Below, in pieces: positions 32,973 to 45,400 of a stretch of DNA of 64,000 bases. The notes beneath the pieces were generated by a model. The model worked only from the letters and a program-made list of their open reading frames with translations, had not been told where the DNA came from and ran no database searches. The DNA lies in NCBI RefSeq assembly GCF_032854445.1, contig NC_088298.1, forward strand, positions 7,367,504-7,431,503, written 5' to 3'. This stretch comes from Liolophura sinensis (taxonomy: Eukaryota > Mollusca > Polyplacophora > Chitonida > Chitonidae). Each line of letters begins with the position of its first letter. The stretch's first letter is position 1. Both the position numbers and the translations under genes were made by a program.

Positions 32973-34024
32973 ATCTAATAACACAATAGAGAACCATGCA
33001 TCTTTGTTTTTAGTAGCAGATTGCAACTATTTCTTCTAATTTAAGGGAAACTTGACTGGCCAATTTTATGCCGAGTACATGTAGTTGTAACAAGAACACG
33101 CAGTTTCTTTTTCCTCACATGGCTAATCCATTTAATAACACCATATCCATATCTTCACTTTTCCGAAAAAGTGGGAGCGATGTAATTTTCTGCTTTCGGC
33201 ATGACAGATAGCAGTCGAAAAAATGAGACGAATTACGGTATCCTATCACTATAACACACCAATACCTCGAAAAATGAGACACTTTATCAATTTTGCGAGA
33301 TCATAATTATGTTTATTCGACCTTTGATTAGACTTGAAAGGTGCATGGAGTCTTTACGGTCTGCTGAGATCATTTATTTTATTTCCCATTCTGCGGGTAT
33401 CTGATCAAAATAGAGCTGATAAATGTTTTAAGTGTACTTGAATGGAGATGTGAACAAAAGAATGAAATGTCCATCTGGCTGTCAAATCCAAACTGTGCAT
33501 GTAATTCTTTCTGTCTCCCTTTGGCTGCTTTTTTCATCTGCTGTGGGTGTTGCTGTCCTTTCACTTGAATCCACATTCAGAGCATCTGTGAAAACAGACA
33601 ATAGTATTGGACATTACTGGATATTGAGTGGACTTTCCTAATATTTTTTCTATCCACAGCCAAGTATAAATATGGCTAGTTATTGTAACATTTGCACTAC
33701 AAGTTTGACCCAGCCCATACCCTACTCTCATGCAAATGTTTCCACTCAAAAAGGTCTTCACTGCTAATTTTACAGCTCTAGCCTTTACACCATTGTATAA
33801 GTTGCTACAGACCTAAGTAAATTCCAACCTCGGAGCTCTATGAAAAGACCTTTCCTTTGATACAAATGACATTGGTGACCTCATTGTGACGTCCTTACTT
33901 CAAGAGTTAAAGAACCAGTGCATGATTGGTAAATACATTCACATTTAGGTATCACTATATGTTCCCAACAAAAATTTACCACCCAGAAACATATTTACAT
34001 TAACAGCCTTCAAGTGGATCCCGT
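32973..34024. other. No gene supported
   Basis: AT-rich single-copy DNA with short frames only. A frame at 33432-33641 has a hydrophobic stretch but no other support. Confidence 0.3.
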
Positions 34025-34165
34025 ACGTGGAAAGGTCTGTCAGTAACCTGCGAATGGTTTCCCCCGGGCTCTACCTGGTTTCCACCCACCATAATGCTGG
34101 CCGATGAAATAGTTTTGAGTACGGCGTAAGACACTAATCAAATAAATAAAATAATTCATCTGGAT
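34025..34165 (+). mobile_element. Type 1 SINE, truncated and diverged
   Basis: It matches the central and 3' domains, with a gap around GGCCGATGAAATAG and an AAATAAATAAA-like tail. It is older than the other copies by visible divergence. Confidence 0.65.
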
Positions 34166-34281
34166 CCTTTGAACAATGGATGCTAAAATTTCCTCCCAGC
34201 AACAACACATGGTTAGTAACAAATATTATTAGTATTGTCTCGAAAATGTTCAACTTTCCACATATTTTTTAACGCGAACTC

Positions 34282-34433
34282 ATTTTGGGGATTTGTAACT
34301 GTTGATAGATAATTGGTACATGTAGTACTATCATTTTTGAGGTTTGTAACTGTTGATAGATAATTGGTACATGTAGTACTATTATTTTTGGGGTTTGTAA
34401 CTGTTGATAGATAATTGGTACATGTAGTACTAC
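34282..34433. repeat. 51-bp tandem repeat, 3 copies
   Basis: TTTGTAACTGTTGATAGATA starts at 34292, 34343 and 34394, an exact 51-bp period, with nearly identical units ending in TACATGTAGTACTA. Confidence 0.9.
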
Positions 34434-34599
34434 TTAACTCAGTCCTTCAAAAGGTCAAAGTTCTGCAAATGTTTGCCTGCTTTGGTAACTTCCTTGACTG
34501 GAAGTGGATACTGGTAGGTGCCAATGTTAACAGCTCTGGTATGACCCCTGTGTTTAGAGAAGTGGCCTCTTTCGGATTCAGTCAGTGACGCTGTTTTGA

Positions 34600-35940
34600 C
34601 GCTGTGAGAAGTTCACATTTGGCATCCTGACACATCTTGTCAATGGATCCCCAACCGTGGACATGACTTAATACTCTGTTCTGTCAGTTCAAACACATAC
34701 ACATTGTTCGGATGCACTGTATCCCTAGCTCTGATGTCTGGATCGGCAATGATTTTCAGAGGAAGAGTGAAGTTTGCAGGAATCCAAATTGGTACGAGAT
34801 GATTCTTCTTCTGGTAAGCAATCCGCAAGTCTCTGAACAGGTTTTGTTCCCATTCGTCAAGTTTTTCAACAGCCTTTTTTCAAACCATGTTCTAGTGAAA
34901 GCATCTCCCAGCTTGGACTTCAGGTAACTGGATTCTCCCTCTCTCCTGGCATTGAAAAGTGTTCTTCTGGTATAATGACTATCCCTGAGCAAAATAAATT
35001 CATGCAGTCCAACAAAAGTGTACTCTGATGAGTGGGCGTGTGAGAATCTCTTTCTTGTCTGCTTCTTGCTCTGGCATCCTCAGATAATCCTGCCGACTTA
35101 GATGGATTCTGTATGTTACACCTTCAAAGATCACACCCCTGTTTAGCTCCAATAATTTCAAAAACCTCTCAATTTCCCGGGCTTTACAATTATATCCTCG
35201 AGCTAGGTGGCTGCCAGCAACAAACTGAACGGATGATTTCAACAGATAATAAAGCTGATGCTTGGATCCATATTTTAATTGACCATCACCCTCGTGATCC
35301 TGTCAATTGCCTGCCGCAGGCTATCAAGGTTAGTTCTTATGGCCATATCCTCAGAATCTGTTATATTAACAACTGAAGCCTGTTGGAAAGCAAGGCACAA
35401 ACGAGCCAGTAGTCTCATACCAGACATAACTGATTTTGGTACCTCCATGAGGGGCCTCCGTGGCTCAGTTGGTTAGCGCGCTAGCGCAGCGTAATGACCC
35501 AGGAGCCTCTCACCAATGCGACCGCTGTGAGTTCAAGTCCAGCTCATGCCGGCTTCCTCTCTGGCCGTATATGGGAAGGTCTGTCAGCAACCTGCGGATG
35601 GTCGTGGGTTTCCCCCCGGGCGCTGCCTGGTTTCCTCCCACCATAATGCTAGCCGCCATCGTATACGTGAAATATTCTTGGGTACGGCGTAAAACACCAC
35701 TTAAATAAATAATAATAAATAAATTGATATCTTCATAATCTTGTCCACCTGTCTCACGTTTCTCTGAAAGAGGCGTCGGCCAATAAGCTGAATTGTTGTC
35801 TTTCCCACAAATCATTCCAACTTCATCATTTTAAAAGTTGCCCAGAGTGTCAATGGGAAATTGGTCACTTTTGCCCAGAAACGCATCTATGTGAAGCTTC
35901 TGTGGTATTTCAACACTATTCTGTAGGTACCTTTCTTTAT
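34600..35940 (-). pseudogene. Recombinase-like (tyrosine-recombinase type, inferred) gene remnant, split by a SINE
   Basis: Minus-strand pieces in order: FPPILSRHKERYLQNSVEIP and YWPTPLSEKRE (35940-35725), SINE, then SGMRLLARLCLAFQQ and TNLDSLRQAIDRIT (35445-35275), GYNCKAREIERFLKLLELN and IHLSRQDYLRMPEQEADK (35242-35040), LFNARREGESSYLKSKLGDA (34960-34890), DLRIAYQKKNHLVPIWIP and NNVYVFELTEQS (34828-34680). I recognise the order, especially LFNARR.GE and YQ..KNHLVP, from a multi-copy invertebrate family. I read the RR.GE box as the first catalytic Arg region of a tyrosine recombinase. Stops and frame changes show decay. The His/Tyr end is missing or unreadable. No function beyond this is claimed. 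Confidence 0.5.
35451..35724 (+). mobile_element. Type 1 SINE, full length
   Basis: Complete head (GGCTCAGTTGGTTAGCGCGC, B box GAGTTCAAGTCC), central domain, 3' end GGCGTAAAACACC and an AATAAATAAT tail. It sits inside the minus-strand recombinase-like remnant. No clear target duplication was found. Confidence 0.85.
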
Positions 35941-38097
35941 GCCTAGAAAGAATTGGCGGAAATAAAGGCCCTTAACATTTAGAGCAAGCAATCAGATCAG
36001 TGTGCACTGAACTTTTAGCAATATATTTTGGGTCTTCTAGTCCCTCTGCCCCGTGGGGTTTCCGGGATGATAAGAATAGGACCTCTGCCCTGTAGGCAAG
36101 CTTGTCGAAAGCGCGACTAAAACCTAGAGCTCTCCTGTGTGAGCCCGGTGAATATAATAGGCTCACATCTTCTCGGTTGTGTGAGAGGTTGTGTAACCGG
36201 GAAGCGACCTGTTTGCCGTGGGTTGCGACCCGTAATCTATGAGGACGGGATCCTGGTTGCTGATGGGGTGTTGGTCTTGCGAGATCCTCACGTCCAACAC
36301 GCCTTACTTGGAGAGAGACGGGAGGTCGGATGGGCCCGGTCCGATCAATCGGCTTGGTCACGTCTAGCCGTACACATGATCCCGTTTGTCATTTCTTTCT
36401 CTGACTGTGATGTGAAGTTGGTATTTCCCCAAATGCTCTTGTTCGGGGTCAGTGTAGAAGGCGGTGGTTCATGGGTCAATCGAGTAGATTGGATTTAACT
36501 TTTTGGTATAACGCAATCTGTTCGAGTATACCTTGCGTGGATTCCCTGTTTCTAGTCTCTGCCGGTCATCCGCAGAGGTAGATTCGCCCCTGTTGGCACT
36601 CCGTGGCGGGTCCGGGGCACGTGAGGTGAAATTAATGAAAATATATCATGGCTTCCCCTGAAATTATAACAGTGGTTGCTAAGAAAAGGACAAATGAAGT
36701 CCCCCTAGATATTGAAGGAGGAAATAATTGTTTTCCTACCTTCTTAGTAACATCTAATAAAAATGAAAGCAACATGAAAGTAAATCCATTTGTATTAAAA
36801 AAAAACAATAGAAAGTTATGCAGGAACTTTAAAACAAGTTAAAAAAATGAAATCTGGAAATCTCACTATCACAGATCCATCACTTCTCCTTGACTTTTCT
36901 TGGCAGGTTCATGGCGATCTTTGTGGTAGTGACCATTTTCCTATTATCCTAGAGCATATCACTTCTAATTCTTTAGAACGTGTAGCTAGGTGGAAATTTG
37001 ATCAATCAGATCGGATCGCATTTAAGATGTTTTGTGAGATTGATATCACTCCAGACACTCTCAATGCAGCAGATCATCCTATATTCAAATTTAACGAGCT
37101 TGTTTTACAAGCTGCCGATAAAACTATCCCTAAAAAAAACCTCGAAAAATCCAAAAGTAAACCCTGATACGACAATGACTGTCGTAGAGCCACCAAAGAC
37201 CGGAAAAAGGCTGAGCGCAGATTTAATCATTGTCCTACGGATAATCCTTTAAACAAGGTTCGTAATTTTAGAGCTAAGGCTCGTCGATTACTCAAGTCCA
37301 AGAGACGATCTTGTTGGCGGAGCTTTGTTTCGGGCATTACGTCAAAAACACCCATGCGTAAGGTCTGGAACATGGTTCAGAAACTTAAGGGCAAAAATAA
37401 TAAAGCAAAAGTTCAGCATTTAAAAGATGGAGATAATAAACCTCTCCATCTGATAAAGCCTATAAATTAGCTGAGACAATTTCCATCAAATCTTCTAAGA
37501 TTTATACTAAATAATAATGATAACGTATACATAACGTAAGTTTCTGAATCATTGACCACCTGAGCCACTGGAGACTCTCTTGGACTTGCTTAATAATATT
37601 TGGATAACTGGTAATTTTCCCCCATCATGGAGGGAGGCGTGTATTATCCCCGTCCTTAAACCGGGTAAGGATCATACTGATCCGAATAATTACCGTCCCA
37701 TAGCTCTCACCTGCTGTGTCTGTAAGACTATGGAACGGATGATAAATAATAGACTTGTTTGGTTTCTCGAAACCAACAAGCTTTTATCTAATATTCAATG
37801 TGGTTTTCGTCAAGGTCGATCTACCATAGATCACCTTGTTCGATTTGAAACTTTTATTCGTGATGGTTTTGTTAATAATGAACATGTGGTGTTCATATTT
37901 TTTGACCTTGAAAAGGCCTACGACACCACATGGAAATAAGGTATTTTAAAAGACCTCGCGGATATGGGCCTTAACCCTAAATTAACCGGTTCTATTTCCC
38001 CTGTAATAAAAAATATAACAATCACACAACACGTCCTCTTGAAGACACTGAGAGGTAAAAACAGGTGTTTTCATCAGGTTTTCCAAATTTCCAAATT

Positions 38098-38113
38098 GTA
38101 GCAGATCTGCTAC
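38098..38113. repeat. Palindromic motif GTAGCAGATCTGCTAC, left end of piggyBac
   Basis: A perfect 16-bp palindrome followed by ATTGGTTAAT. It is one of four related copies in this element (others 40174-40189, 40453-40468, 40528-40543) and the only one at the low-coordinate end. Subterminal repeats of piggyBac elements serve as transposase sites in known cases. Confidence 0.75.
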
Positions 38114-38317
38114 ATTGGTTAATGCAAAGAAGAAACGAAGGATATGACAACTATTACTTGAGAAAATTTATTCTGTCAAATCGAATATAATGCAGATCTG
38201 TTTATCCGCAAATACAAAAAATCTTGTTTAACCAATACTATTGTGCTTTATAAGCATACATAAGTCACTCGTAAGGTGTCACACTGTAACATATACTGTC
38301 TTGCCAAACTGAAACGG

Positions 38318-40091
38318 CTACTTAATGTGATATGCCATGAAACAATTCCTGTTTTTGTTCAGACACAGATGCGTATTGCATTTCATACACTTCACGTAAG
38401 AGAAACCATCAGGACAATTCCGACAACGTTGCCGTTTGTCTTCATAAGATGGGAAATGATCAAGGTTATCCAGGCGAACATCACCTATCGGTCGACGGGT
38501 AACCTGTATCTTCCGCTTCTTGGTGGAATCGAGTTGTGGTCTGCCTCTCATTGGTTTACCAGAGGCACAAAGCGCAGCAGCTACATGAGACTGAAACTGT
38601 CTCAGAGGCATAGGCTTGTTCACATTTAGAATAAGGCAATCTCGTTTGTAATGAAACCAGGCATTTACGATCGCAATTGTCAGTGTGTGATAGAAAACAT
38701 ACATATACCATCTCTTGCTCTTCAACTGATACATGTACAAAGAGCACATCATATCAAGCATATCTACACCCCCCCATTGATTTGTTATACACGCCAATTA
38801 CACATGGCCTATCAATTTGTACATGTTCTTTCTTAGATCTGTCATACCGCCTTACCGAATCAAGTGGCTCACCCCACAGATATGAAGACAAAACAGTCAC
38901 ACATTTATTGTCATACCAACGAACAAGTGATATGTTTCTGTTTGTTTCAACAACGCAATCAAAAGCGCCCCGTCCTTCTTTTTTTAGTTCTTTCTCAGAC
39001 TTCAGAGGAGCGCCATGAAGTCTGTTGGCGTTGATTGTACCAGCATAGAGGTGTCCTTTCTTTTTCAACTCATGAACTACTGAATAACTTGAGAAAAAGT
39101 TATCTGCAAATATTTTAGAATTGCGGTTCTCTGGAAGGGAGGAACAAAGCTGTAAAACCACATTGCCACCAAGTCCACAGTCTGGAAGGTCATTGTCGGA
39201 GCTCATTCCTGTACCCCTTCCTTGATACAAATCAAACACATGAAGGAACCCAGTTGAGGAACATCTGGCCCACAGTTTGAAACCCCATTTCTTTGGTTTT
39301 TTGGGAAGATATTGTTTGAGAAGACACCTCCCCTTGAATGCTACCATGACTTCATCTATGGACTGACACTCATTAGGACTGACAATTGCAAAATTTAGTT
39401 GATCTATCCACGGTCGAATTTCCCAGGCTCTGTCTTCTTTCTCTGCATCTGTTACTACCAGGTTGTCTCTGATGTGCAAATATGATGTAATTTTCTGGAA
39501 TCGGTTACGTGACATCACATCAGCTACGGGTGCATGTCGTGTGGCAGTTTCCCAAAAACACCCAACAGCAGGCATTCGTACTAACCCCATATAAAAATAC
39601 ATCCCCATAAATGACTCAATCTCCGCTGGAGTAACTTGCAGATTTATGCCAGATTTCTGGTGTGCATACTTGTTAGACTCAGTGGCAAGGGACGAGATCA
39701 TGTCATTGTCCATAAATTGCTTGAAATATTGATAAGGTGTCATTTCACTTGGTTCTGGATGAACACCTGATTCAAGAAATGCAGTGTCTGAAGGAGCGAC
39801 AAAATCTTTTGATTTGTCAAAATTGTAATCTGTTTTGGTTTTTTGTGTGAGAGTCCCTGTGTGAGATTTTCTCGCCAGGGAAGAAAGTGGACGATCATCT
39901 TCGGAATGTTCACTGGAGTCGTTACTACTTTCGTCAGAAGATTCCCTGTCGTTTCTTACGTCATACTCATCACTAGAAGGCCAATCATCATTAGAGTCTT
40001 CATCTGACAGGTCATCTAATTCTGAATCGGACCCATGAATAACGTCCAAGACATCAGCAACGCTTAGCCTTTTACGCGTAGTCCTCTGCAA
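38318..40091 (-). pseudogene. piggyBac transposase, one homopolymer frameshift
   Basis: The ORF from 40091 gives 445 residues and continues after a single frame change in a G7 run (38767-38773) to a stop near 38318, about 591 residues in all, the usual length. It has an acidic N-terminus (about 1-100), then the transposase core (from PYQYFKQFMDN at about 119). The catalytic Asp residues are D246 (SIDEVMVAFKGR), D330 (IFADNFFSS) and D443 (YNKSMGG then VDMLD), the last reached only after removing one G. The C-terminal Cys-rich zinc domain is present (CRNCPDGFSYVKCMKCNTHLC). It acts by cut-and-paste at TTAA. All key residues are present, so either a recent one-base mutation or a sequencing error separates this copy from an intact gene. 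Confidence 0.88.
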
Positions 40092-40173
40092 GCGTAAAGA
40101 AAATCACATCATAAGTTCCAATTTTTCAAACATTTATGAAGTATATGATTGTGTATTATTTTTATTTACCAGT

Positions 40174-40543
40174 GTAGCAGATTTGCTACAAACAAATATG
40201 CGTAACCGCTAATTCTCCCAGTAACACTTTCTCGCATCCATATTTGGCGCATACATATCCTAACAGGACTGTATTTATCAGGTAACAGCAAAAGAAAGCA
40301 TGTAACAAAAGAAAAAGGCCTAGAAGACCGCTTATAAATTACCTTTGTTCCACGTTCTTGTGTTGGCATGGGTGTCGCCATCTTGTCTGTCCAGTGGAAA
40401 AACACAGCTAGCTCCTGCTGCCACCTAGTGTGTCTCATACAAAGAGCTTTATGTAGCAGAATTGCTACAGTGGGTAATAGTATCAAGAATCTGTATATAG
40501 GTCAATTGGCTAGCCTTCTGTTTCACTGTAGCAAATATGCTAC
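40174..40543. repeat. Three palindromic motifs at the right end of piggyBac
   Basis: GTAGCAGATTTGCTAC (40174-40189), GTAGCAGAATTGCTAC (40453-40468) and GTAGCAAATATGCTAC (40528-40543). The last two are followed by ACAGTGGGTAAT and ACAGTAGTTAAT, so the repeat unit extends beyond the palindrome. Confidence 0.75.
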
Positions 40544-42653
40544 AGTAGTTAATATAGGGTTAAAGGTCGCTTACCTTTATTCATATCTCAATTTTTATCT
40601 AAACGGAAACTTCATCTGGATCCCGAGCTTAATTTTTGAGGTTAACAGGTTAAAATTATTGGAGAAACAAAATTTTTAGGTATAATATTTGGTAGTAAGC
40701 TATCTTTTATACCTGATATAAAAACGCTTAAAGCTAAATGTACAAAGGCTCTCGATATAATTAAGGTCATGTCTAGCACCGATTGGGATGCTGACCGATC
40801 AGTTTTACTTAATTTATATCGTTCTCTGTAGTCTAAATTGGACTATGGATCGATCATTTACGGTTCCGCTAGGAAGCCGTATACTAAAATGTTGGATCCT
40901 GTCCATCACCAAGGTTTGAGGCTCAGCCTTGGTGCTTTTAGAACCTCACCAGTAGAAAGTTTATACGTGGAGGCAAATGAGCCTTCTTTATATATCCGAC
41001 GTATAAAACTGAGCCTTCAATATGCTATAAAGCTTAAAGCTCATCCAACAAACCCTGCCTACGACTGTGTTTTCAATCCATCATATGCAGACAAATATAT
41101 TAAATGTCCTAACACGATCCCTTCGTTCGGTGTTCGTGTTAAGGACCATATTGTGGAAGCCAACATTAAACTTGTTGACATAGCTCCGGTTTCGGAGTCC
41201 CCTCCATGGCTTCTTCCACAGCCCAAATTGATATTTGATCTACGAAAACATAATATATCACATATAAATCCTCTTATAATTCAACAAAGTTTTGCGGAAG
41301 TCAAGGCTAATTATCCGGGTTACAAATTTATATATGTTGATGGGTCAAAGGATGGGGACAGAGTTGCGACTGCGGCTGTCTTAGGACAGCGGGTCACTTC
41401 CTTTCGTTTACCGCCTTCATCTTCTATCTTTTCTGCAGAGTCCAGAGCTATACTCTTAGATTTATCATATGTTTCTTCTGGGCGTGTCCACAGGGCAGTG
41501 ATATGCACTGACTCGTTGTCTTGTCTTTTGGCAAGTGAGAATAATAAATTTAAAAATCCATTAATTCTTGAGATTATAGCCTTGCATAGAAAACTGGTTA
41601 AAAGAGGTAAAGATATTATATTCTGTTGGCTACGAAGTCATACTGGTATCCATGAAAACACAGTCGTAGACAGGGAAGCGAAGGCTGCCCTAAATAAACC
41701 TGTATCTCATTTCAAAATCCCGTATTTTTTCGCCCAAATATTCCTAAATATATTCGTCGCCTAGCCCTTTGGCAGGGTGAATGGGATTTGCAGGTCCACA
41801 ATAAACTGCATGCTATTCATCGTGTCATTGGCTACAATTCCTATATTTGTAGAATGTCTCGTAGAAACCAAATAGTTTTAACAAGGCGTGGTATTCTCAT
41901 CTAACACACAATTTTACCTTAGATGGAAGCAGTGCTCCCGAGTGTTTTGCGTGTGATTGCCAATACGGCATCAAACATATCCTGGTTGACTGTAGACTTT
42001 GCCCACGTTCGGCAAAAATTCTACACAGTCAACTCTATATATGATTTATTTGACAGCATCGCTGGCGATGTTGTCATAACATATTTGAAGGCCACTGGCT
42101 TATATTATAAAATATAAATTTTTAATTGTCGTAAATATCTGCAGATAAACTGTTTTCACAATATGCTGGTTTTCCAGTTTTAGCTCTTTTTTTCTCTTAT
42201 CTGATATTAACATTGTCTGTACTTTTTGTTTTACTTTTGATGTTCACGCTATCGCATCAAAAACCGTAACTTTCTCGTGTTTTCACTTTGTTCTCGCTAC
42301 GATATGGCTGAAATATTGCCGATGTGGCGTTAAGCCATAATGATTTATTCATTCATTCAAACTTTGTGATTTACAAAATTTATTTGCTATTTCCCATTAC
42401 CATTCCAGCCCCTCCATCCACAAACAAATAAATTAAAAAAAAAGACAGAAAAAACACAAACAAAAATACAAATTTTGGTTTACATTAATCAATCATTATG
42501 GAAAGTACTTTTGTGCAAAAATTCGTTCTTCATACATGTAAGTGTGCTGGAATTTTGAATTTACACTGACAGTCAATGAGTCACAATTTTTCTTCATTGA
42601 AACATAGTGAAAAATACTTCTTTAGTTATTATTTACAATATTTACTCTGTTTG

Positions 42654-44400
42654 TCAACAACTGGCGTGGAATCTACTCTTCTGTGAATGATAAAACATGA
42701 AATGGTTCAAAACATTCCAAACAGAGGTTTGCTTCACAAATCTTGTATCCATATTTTGACTCCTTCCTGATTTTCCTTGAACTACACAGTTTACATCGCC
42801 TGGATTTGGGCATGGATGTGGGCCAATGTGACCGTCCGACACTGTCCTTCTGTAATACTTCATGTCGCCTTTTCTCTCTGTGCTGCCCGACAAGTTGTTT
42901 TGCCAAATTTTGTCGAAACTCCAGTTGACATTTATTTCATCCGACCAGTTTTGCTTTTCTTCTGGTGTTTCGGAGACTCTCGCATACAAATGAAAGAGCA
43001 CGCCACTGCTGTGTCAAACAAAAACGATAACAGGTACTTACAAAACTATTTGGAGCGACGAGTAGTGGAATATTGCATACGCAGCTGATCTCCGTGGTCG
43101 ACACCAATTATGTGCTTGTTGTGGTTCTCCACAACTTCAGGGCCCTTTATGCTGCACGCGTCCCATTCTTCTGTTTTCGTTGGACACTCATTGTGGCAGT
43201 TGGATAAAAATTAGTTGACAAGAAGTTTACATGTCGATTGTCGTACCAGCAGGCTGCCACAAGGTTTTCTTCTTGTAGAGTTTACTCGCACCTTTTTGTT
43301 TCGGCAGACAGTTTTTGTGTAGTGCGTCAGGACACACCTTTCTGTTGAGTCTACAGGTGCCACAAGCATACAAACAATCCTTCAGCAAGTCTTGATACAT
43401 TTGAGGACTGGAAAAGTAATTGTCCATGTAAATGTGGTGACTTTTACCGGCCAATACTCTGGTCAAATCCCATACAACCCTCGAGGCCAAACCAACTTCT
43501 CTCCATGTACCTTGTTTGCCAGAGTATACCTGCATCTGGTACACGTACCCATTGCTACTATCTGCTAACTCCCACACATTTACTCCAAATTTACGAGGCT
43601 TTGCCGGTAAGTACTGTCCATAGGAAACCCGTCCAAGGAATGGAATCATCGCCTCATATATTGTGACACTTTTGTGTGGTCGATGGTTTTCCTCTAACCG
43701 TCTCTGCACAACACTGAAGACAGGCCGGACAGGATGTATTTTTTCATGATTCGCATCTCCCCTGGCTGGATTTGTAGTAGAATTATTGCAGTGACAATAC
43801 TGCAAAATTTTCTCAAACTTGTATCTAGTCATGATGATTGGTAGGAGGGTATTTTGAAGAGCTTGTATGTAGGCAATTGTATGATAGACATAACCACATG
43901 AATGCCCATAAATGCTTTCATTTCCTGGGTTGTTACAGGAATCCATCTGTTGTCAGATTTTTTTCTCAATACATTGCCTGGCATATAGGTTGGCCTGATC
44001 CACCGAAAGGGTATGTAATTCTTCAGTGAATATGAGATTGACAAAATCGAGCTCCGTACTTTCCTTTGGTCGCACATTTATAGGTTTAGTCGGCTGGGTG
44101 AAGTCGTCGACGGCAATCTTTTCCAGTCTGCCACTCCATCGGACGGGTTCTACTACAGGCGTTGTTGTTCTGTTGTTTATCGTATTTCCGGCAGCTAGCG
44201 GTCGCAGATATGACAAAGGGAAGTCCTCCTCGCCAGATTCACTTTCTCATACACTAATATCTGATTCAGTGTCACATTCCCTGTCACCAGACGGTCCATC
44301 ATTGGTTCTGAAGCCTAAACAATCCTCGTCTTCGCTGGACTCGGCCAACAAGCCAATAAAAACCGGAACAAAGAATGTATATCGTGATTAAATATTTACA
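42654..44400 (-). pseudogene. Second piggyBac transposase, decayed, first catalytic Asp changed
   Basis: Minus-strand pieces cover an acidic N-terminus (ESSEDEDCLGF, 44345-44310), PLAAGNTINNR...RWSGRLEKIAVDD, TTQEMKAFMGIHVVMSI, ILQYCHCNN, TIYEAMIPFLGRVSYGQYLPAKPRKFG (43946-43227 frame), HIYMDNYFSSPQMY, then GVDHGDQLRMQYSTTRRS near 43100 and a Cys-rich C-terminal end (CKLCSSRKIRK, CEANLCLECF) to 42654. At least four frame changes are present. Where SIDEAM would be expected the text reads TIYEAM, so the first catalytic Asp is Tyr. It is not closely related to the piggyBac at 37975. No TTAA-flanked termini were identified. Confidence 0.8.
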
Positions 44401-45400
44401 GATCACAATTACAGACATCCTTAGAATGTTATTTAGACGAACATGTGTGGTAATACAGTAAACAACCAGAATACTTTTAAAGTTGACTAGAACACATTCA
44501 CTTTTGATATCAACAACAACATGCACCGAGCACAACGATATGTCTCTCTCACACTAATCTACACAGTTTCATGATATGAAAATCACGAAAGTTTGTTCTG
44601 TTACGTTCATAGTCAACTCACACTGTGGTCACCTACACATGCTGGGGGAATCTGAAGGGATTCCAGTCCGTGACACGAGGTTTGTGTCGTCTGTGTTCAG
44701 GGCTGAACACCCGATACGGCTGCAAACCGTTTGCCGTCGCAACATTCCATACATGGAATATACCAAGGAATAAACCGTGGCGTTACATACAGAGTGGAAT
44801 CACCAGAAGGTGGCTAGCATCGTGTTTATTATAATTTGTCATACTCTGTATGCAGTAGACGAATAGTGACTAACAAGGACAATTCTTCTGTATATAAACA
44901 TTTGTGCTCTCCAAATGGAAGAAGCTTTGGTGTATCGTTAGCGAACGAAGACTAAAGGTAAACAGAAACTTTTCTGGTAGAAAGGAATTTGCTTGTTTGA
45001 CCTTTAGCGGTTCACATTTTGTTGTATTTGTCTCATGTGCTTTCGTTTCTTATGATGTCTTCTCAGGTATGAGTGCGACACCATTCATCCACTTTAATCC
45101 TGTTTGATATTTAACGTGCCGAGGGAAACTTGTTAAATAAATAAATAAATAAATCAATCAGGATTCTTTCACCTGAACTCGGAGACGCCGCTACTGTTTG
45201 CATCCGATTTCAAGACATTTCCTGAGTTCGGGCTGTTATCCAGTATGACTTGTACATGAGATCTGAAATTCTTACTTGAAATGAATGTTCTCCAACAACA
45301 GATTTTCAGTGAATCAGATGATGAATATTTATTATGACGAGGGAGGAACCAGCAGTTGACACAAGTATCAAACAGTTAAGTGTCACATGGGACAAAGCCT
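44401..45400. other. No gene supported; AAAT-type tail near 45135
   Basis: Single-copy DNA. A TAAA repeat (about 45136-45154) looks like the tail of a decayed retroelement, but I cannot name the body. Confidence 0.3.

Larger units (their letters stand above)
37975..40559 (-). mobile_element. piggyBac element, near-complete, at a TTAA target
   Basis: Ends: CCCTAAATTAACC at 37975 and, reverse-complemented, CCCTATATTAACT at 40559, flanked by TTAA at 37971-37974 and 40560-40563. The LINE-A reading GGCCTTAAAGGTCGC continues exactly across one TTAA, which proves the insertion and its boundaries. Length 2585 bp. It holds one transposase gene on the minus strand and four copies of a palindromic motif near the ends. 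Confidence 0.92.
36049..42358 (+). mobile_element. LINE-A copy with internal deletions, interrupted by piggyBac
   Basis: The 5' UTR starts at 36049 (CCCCGTGGGGTTTCC) and ORF1 starts at 36648. ORF1 is cut after about 65 codons and joined near 36860 to ORF2 endonuclease codons (LTITDPSLLLDFSW), removing more than 1.5 kb. RT sequence runs to 37970. The piggyBac element 37975-40559 follows between TTAA copies. After it, a second deletion of about 280 bp lies near 40607, then ORF2 continues (40838-41764: AP-RT linker and RNase H with YVDGSKDGD) to the CATT tail at 42340-42358. Not functional. Confidence 0.85.

Noticed and set aside
35113-35376. Plus-strand ORF of 87 codons
   Set aside because: Shadow of the minus-strand recombinase-like remnant.
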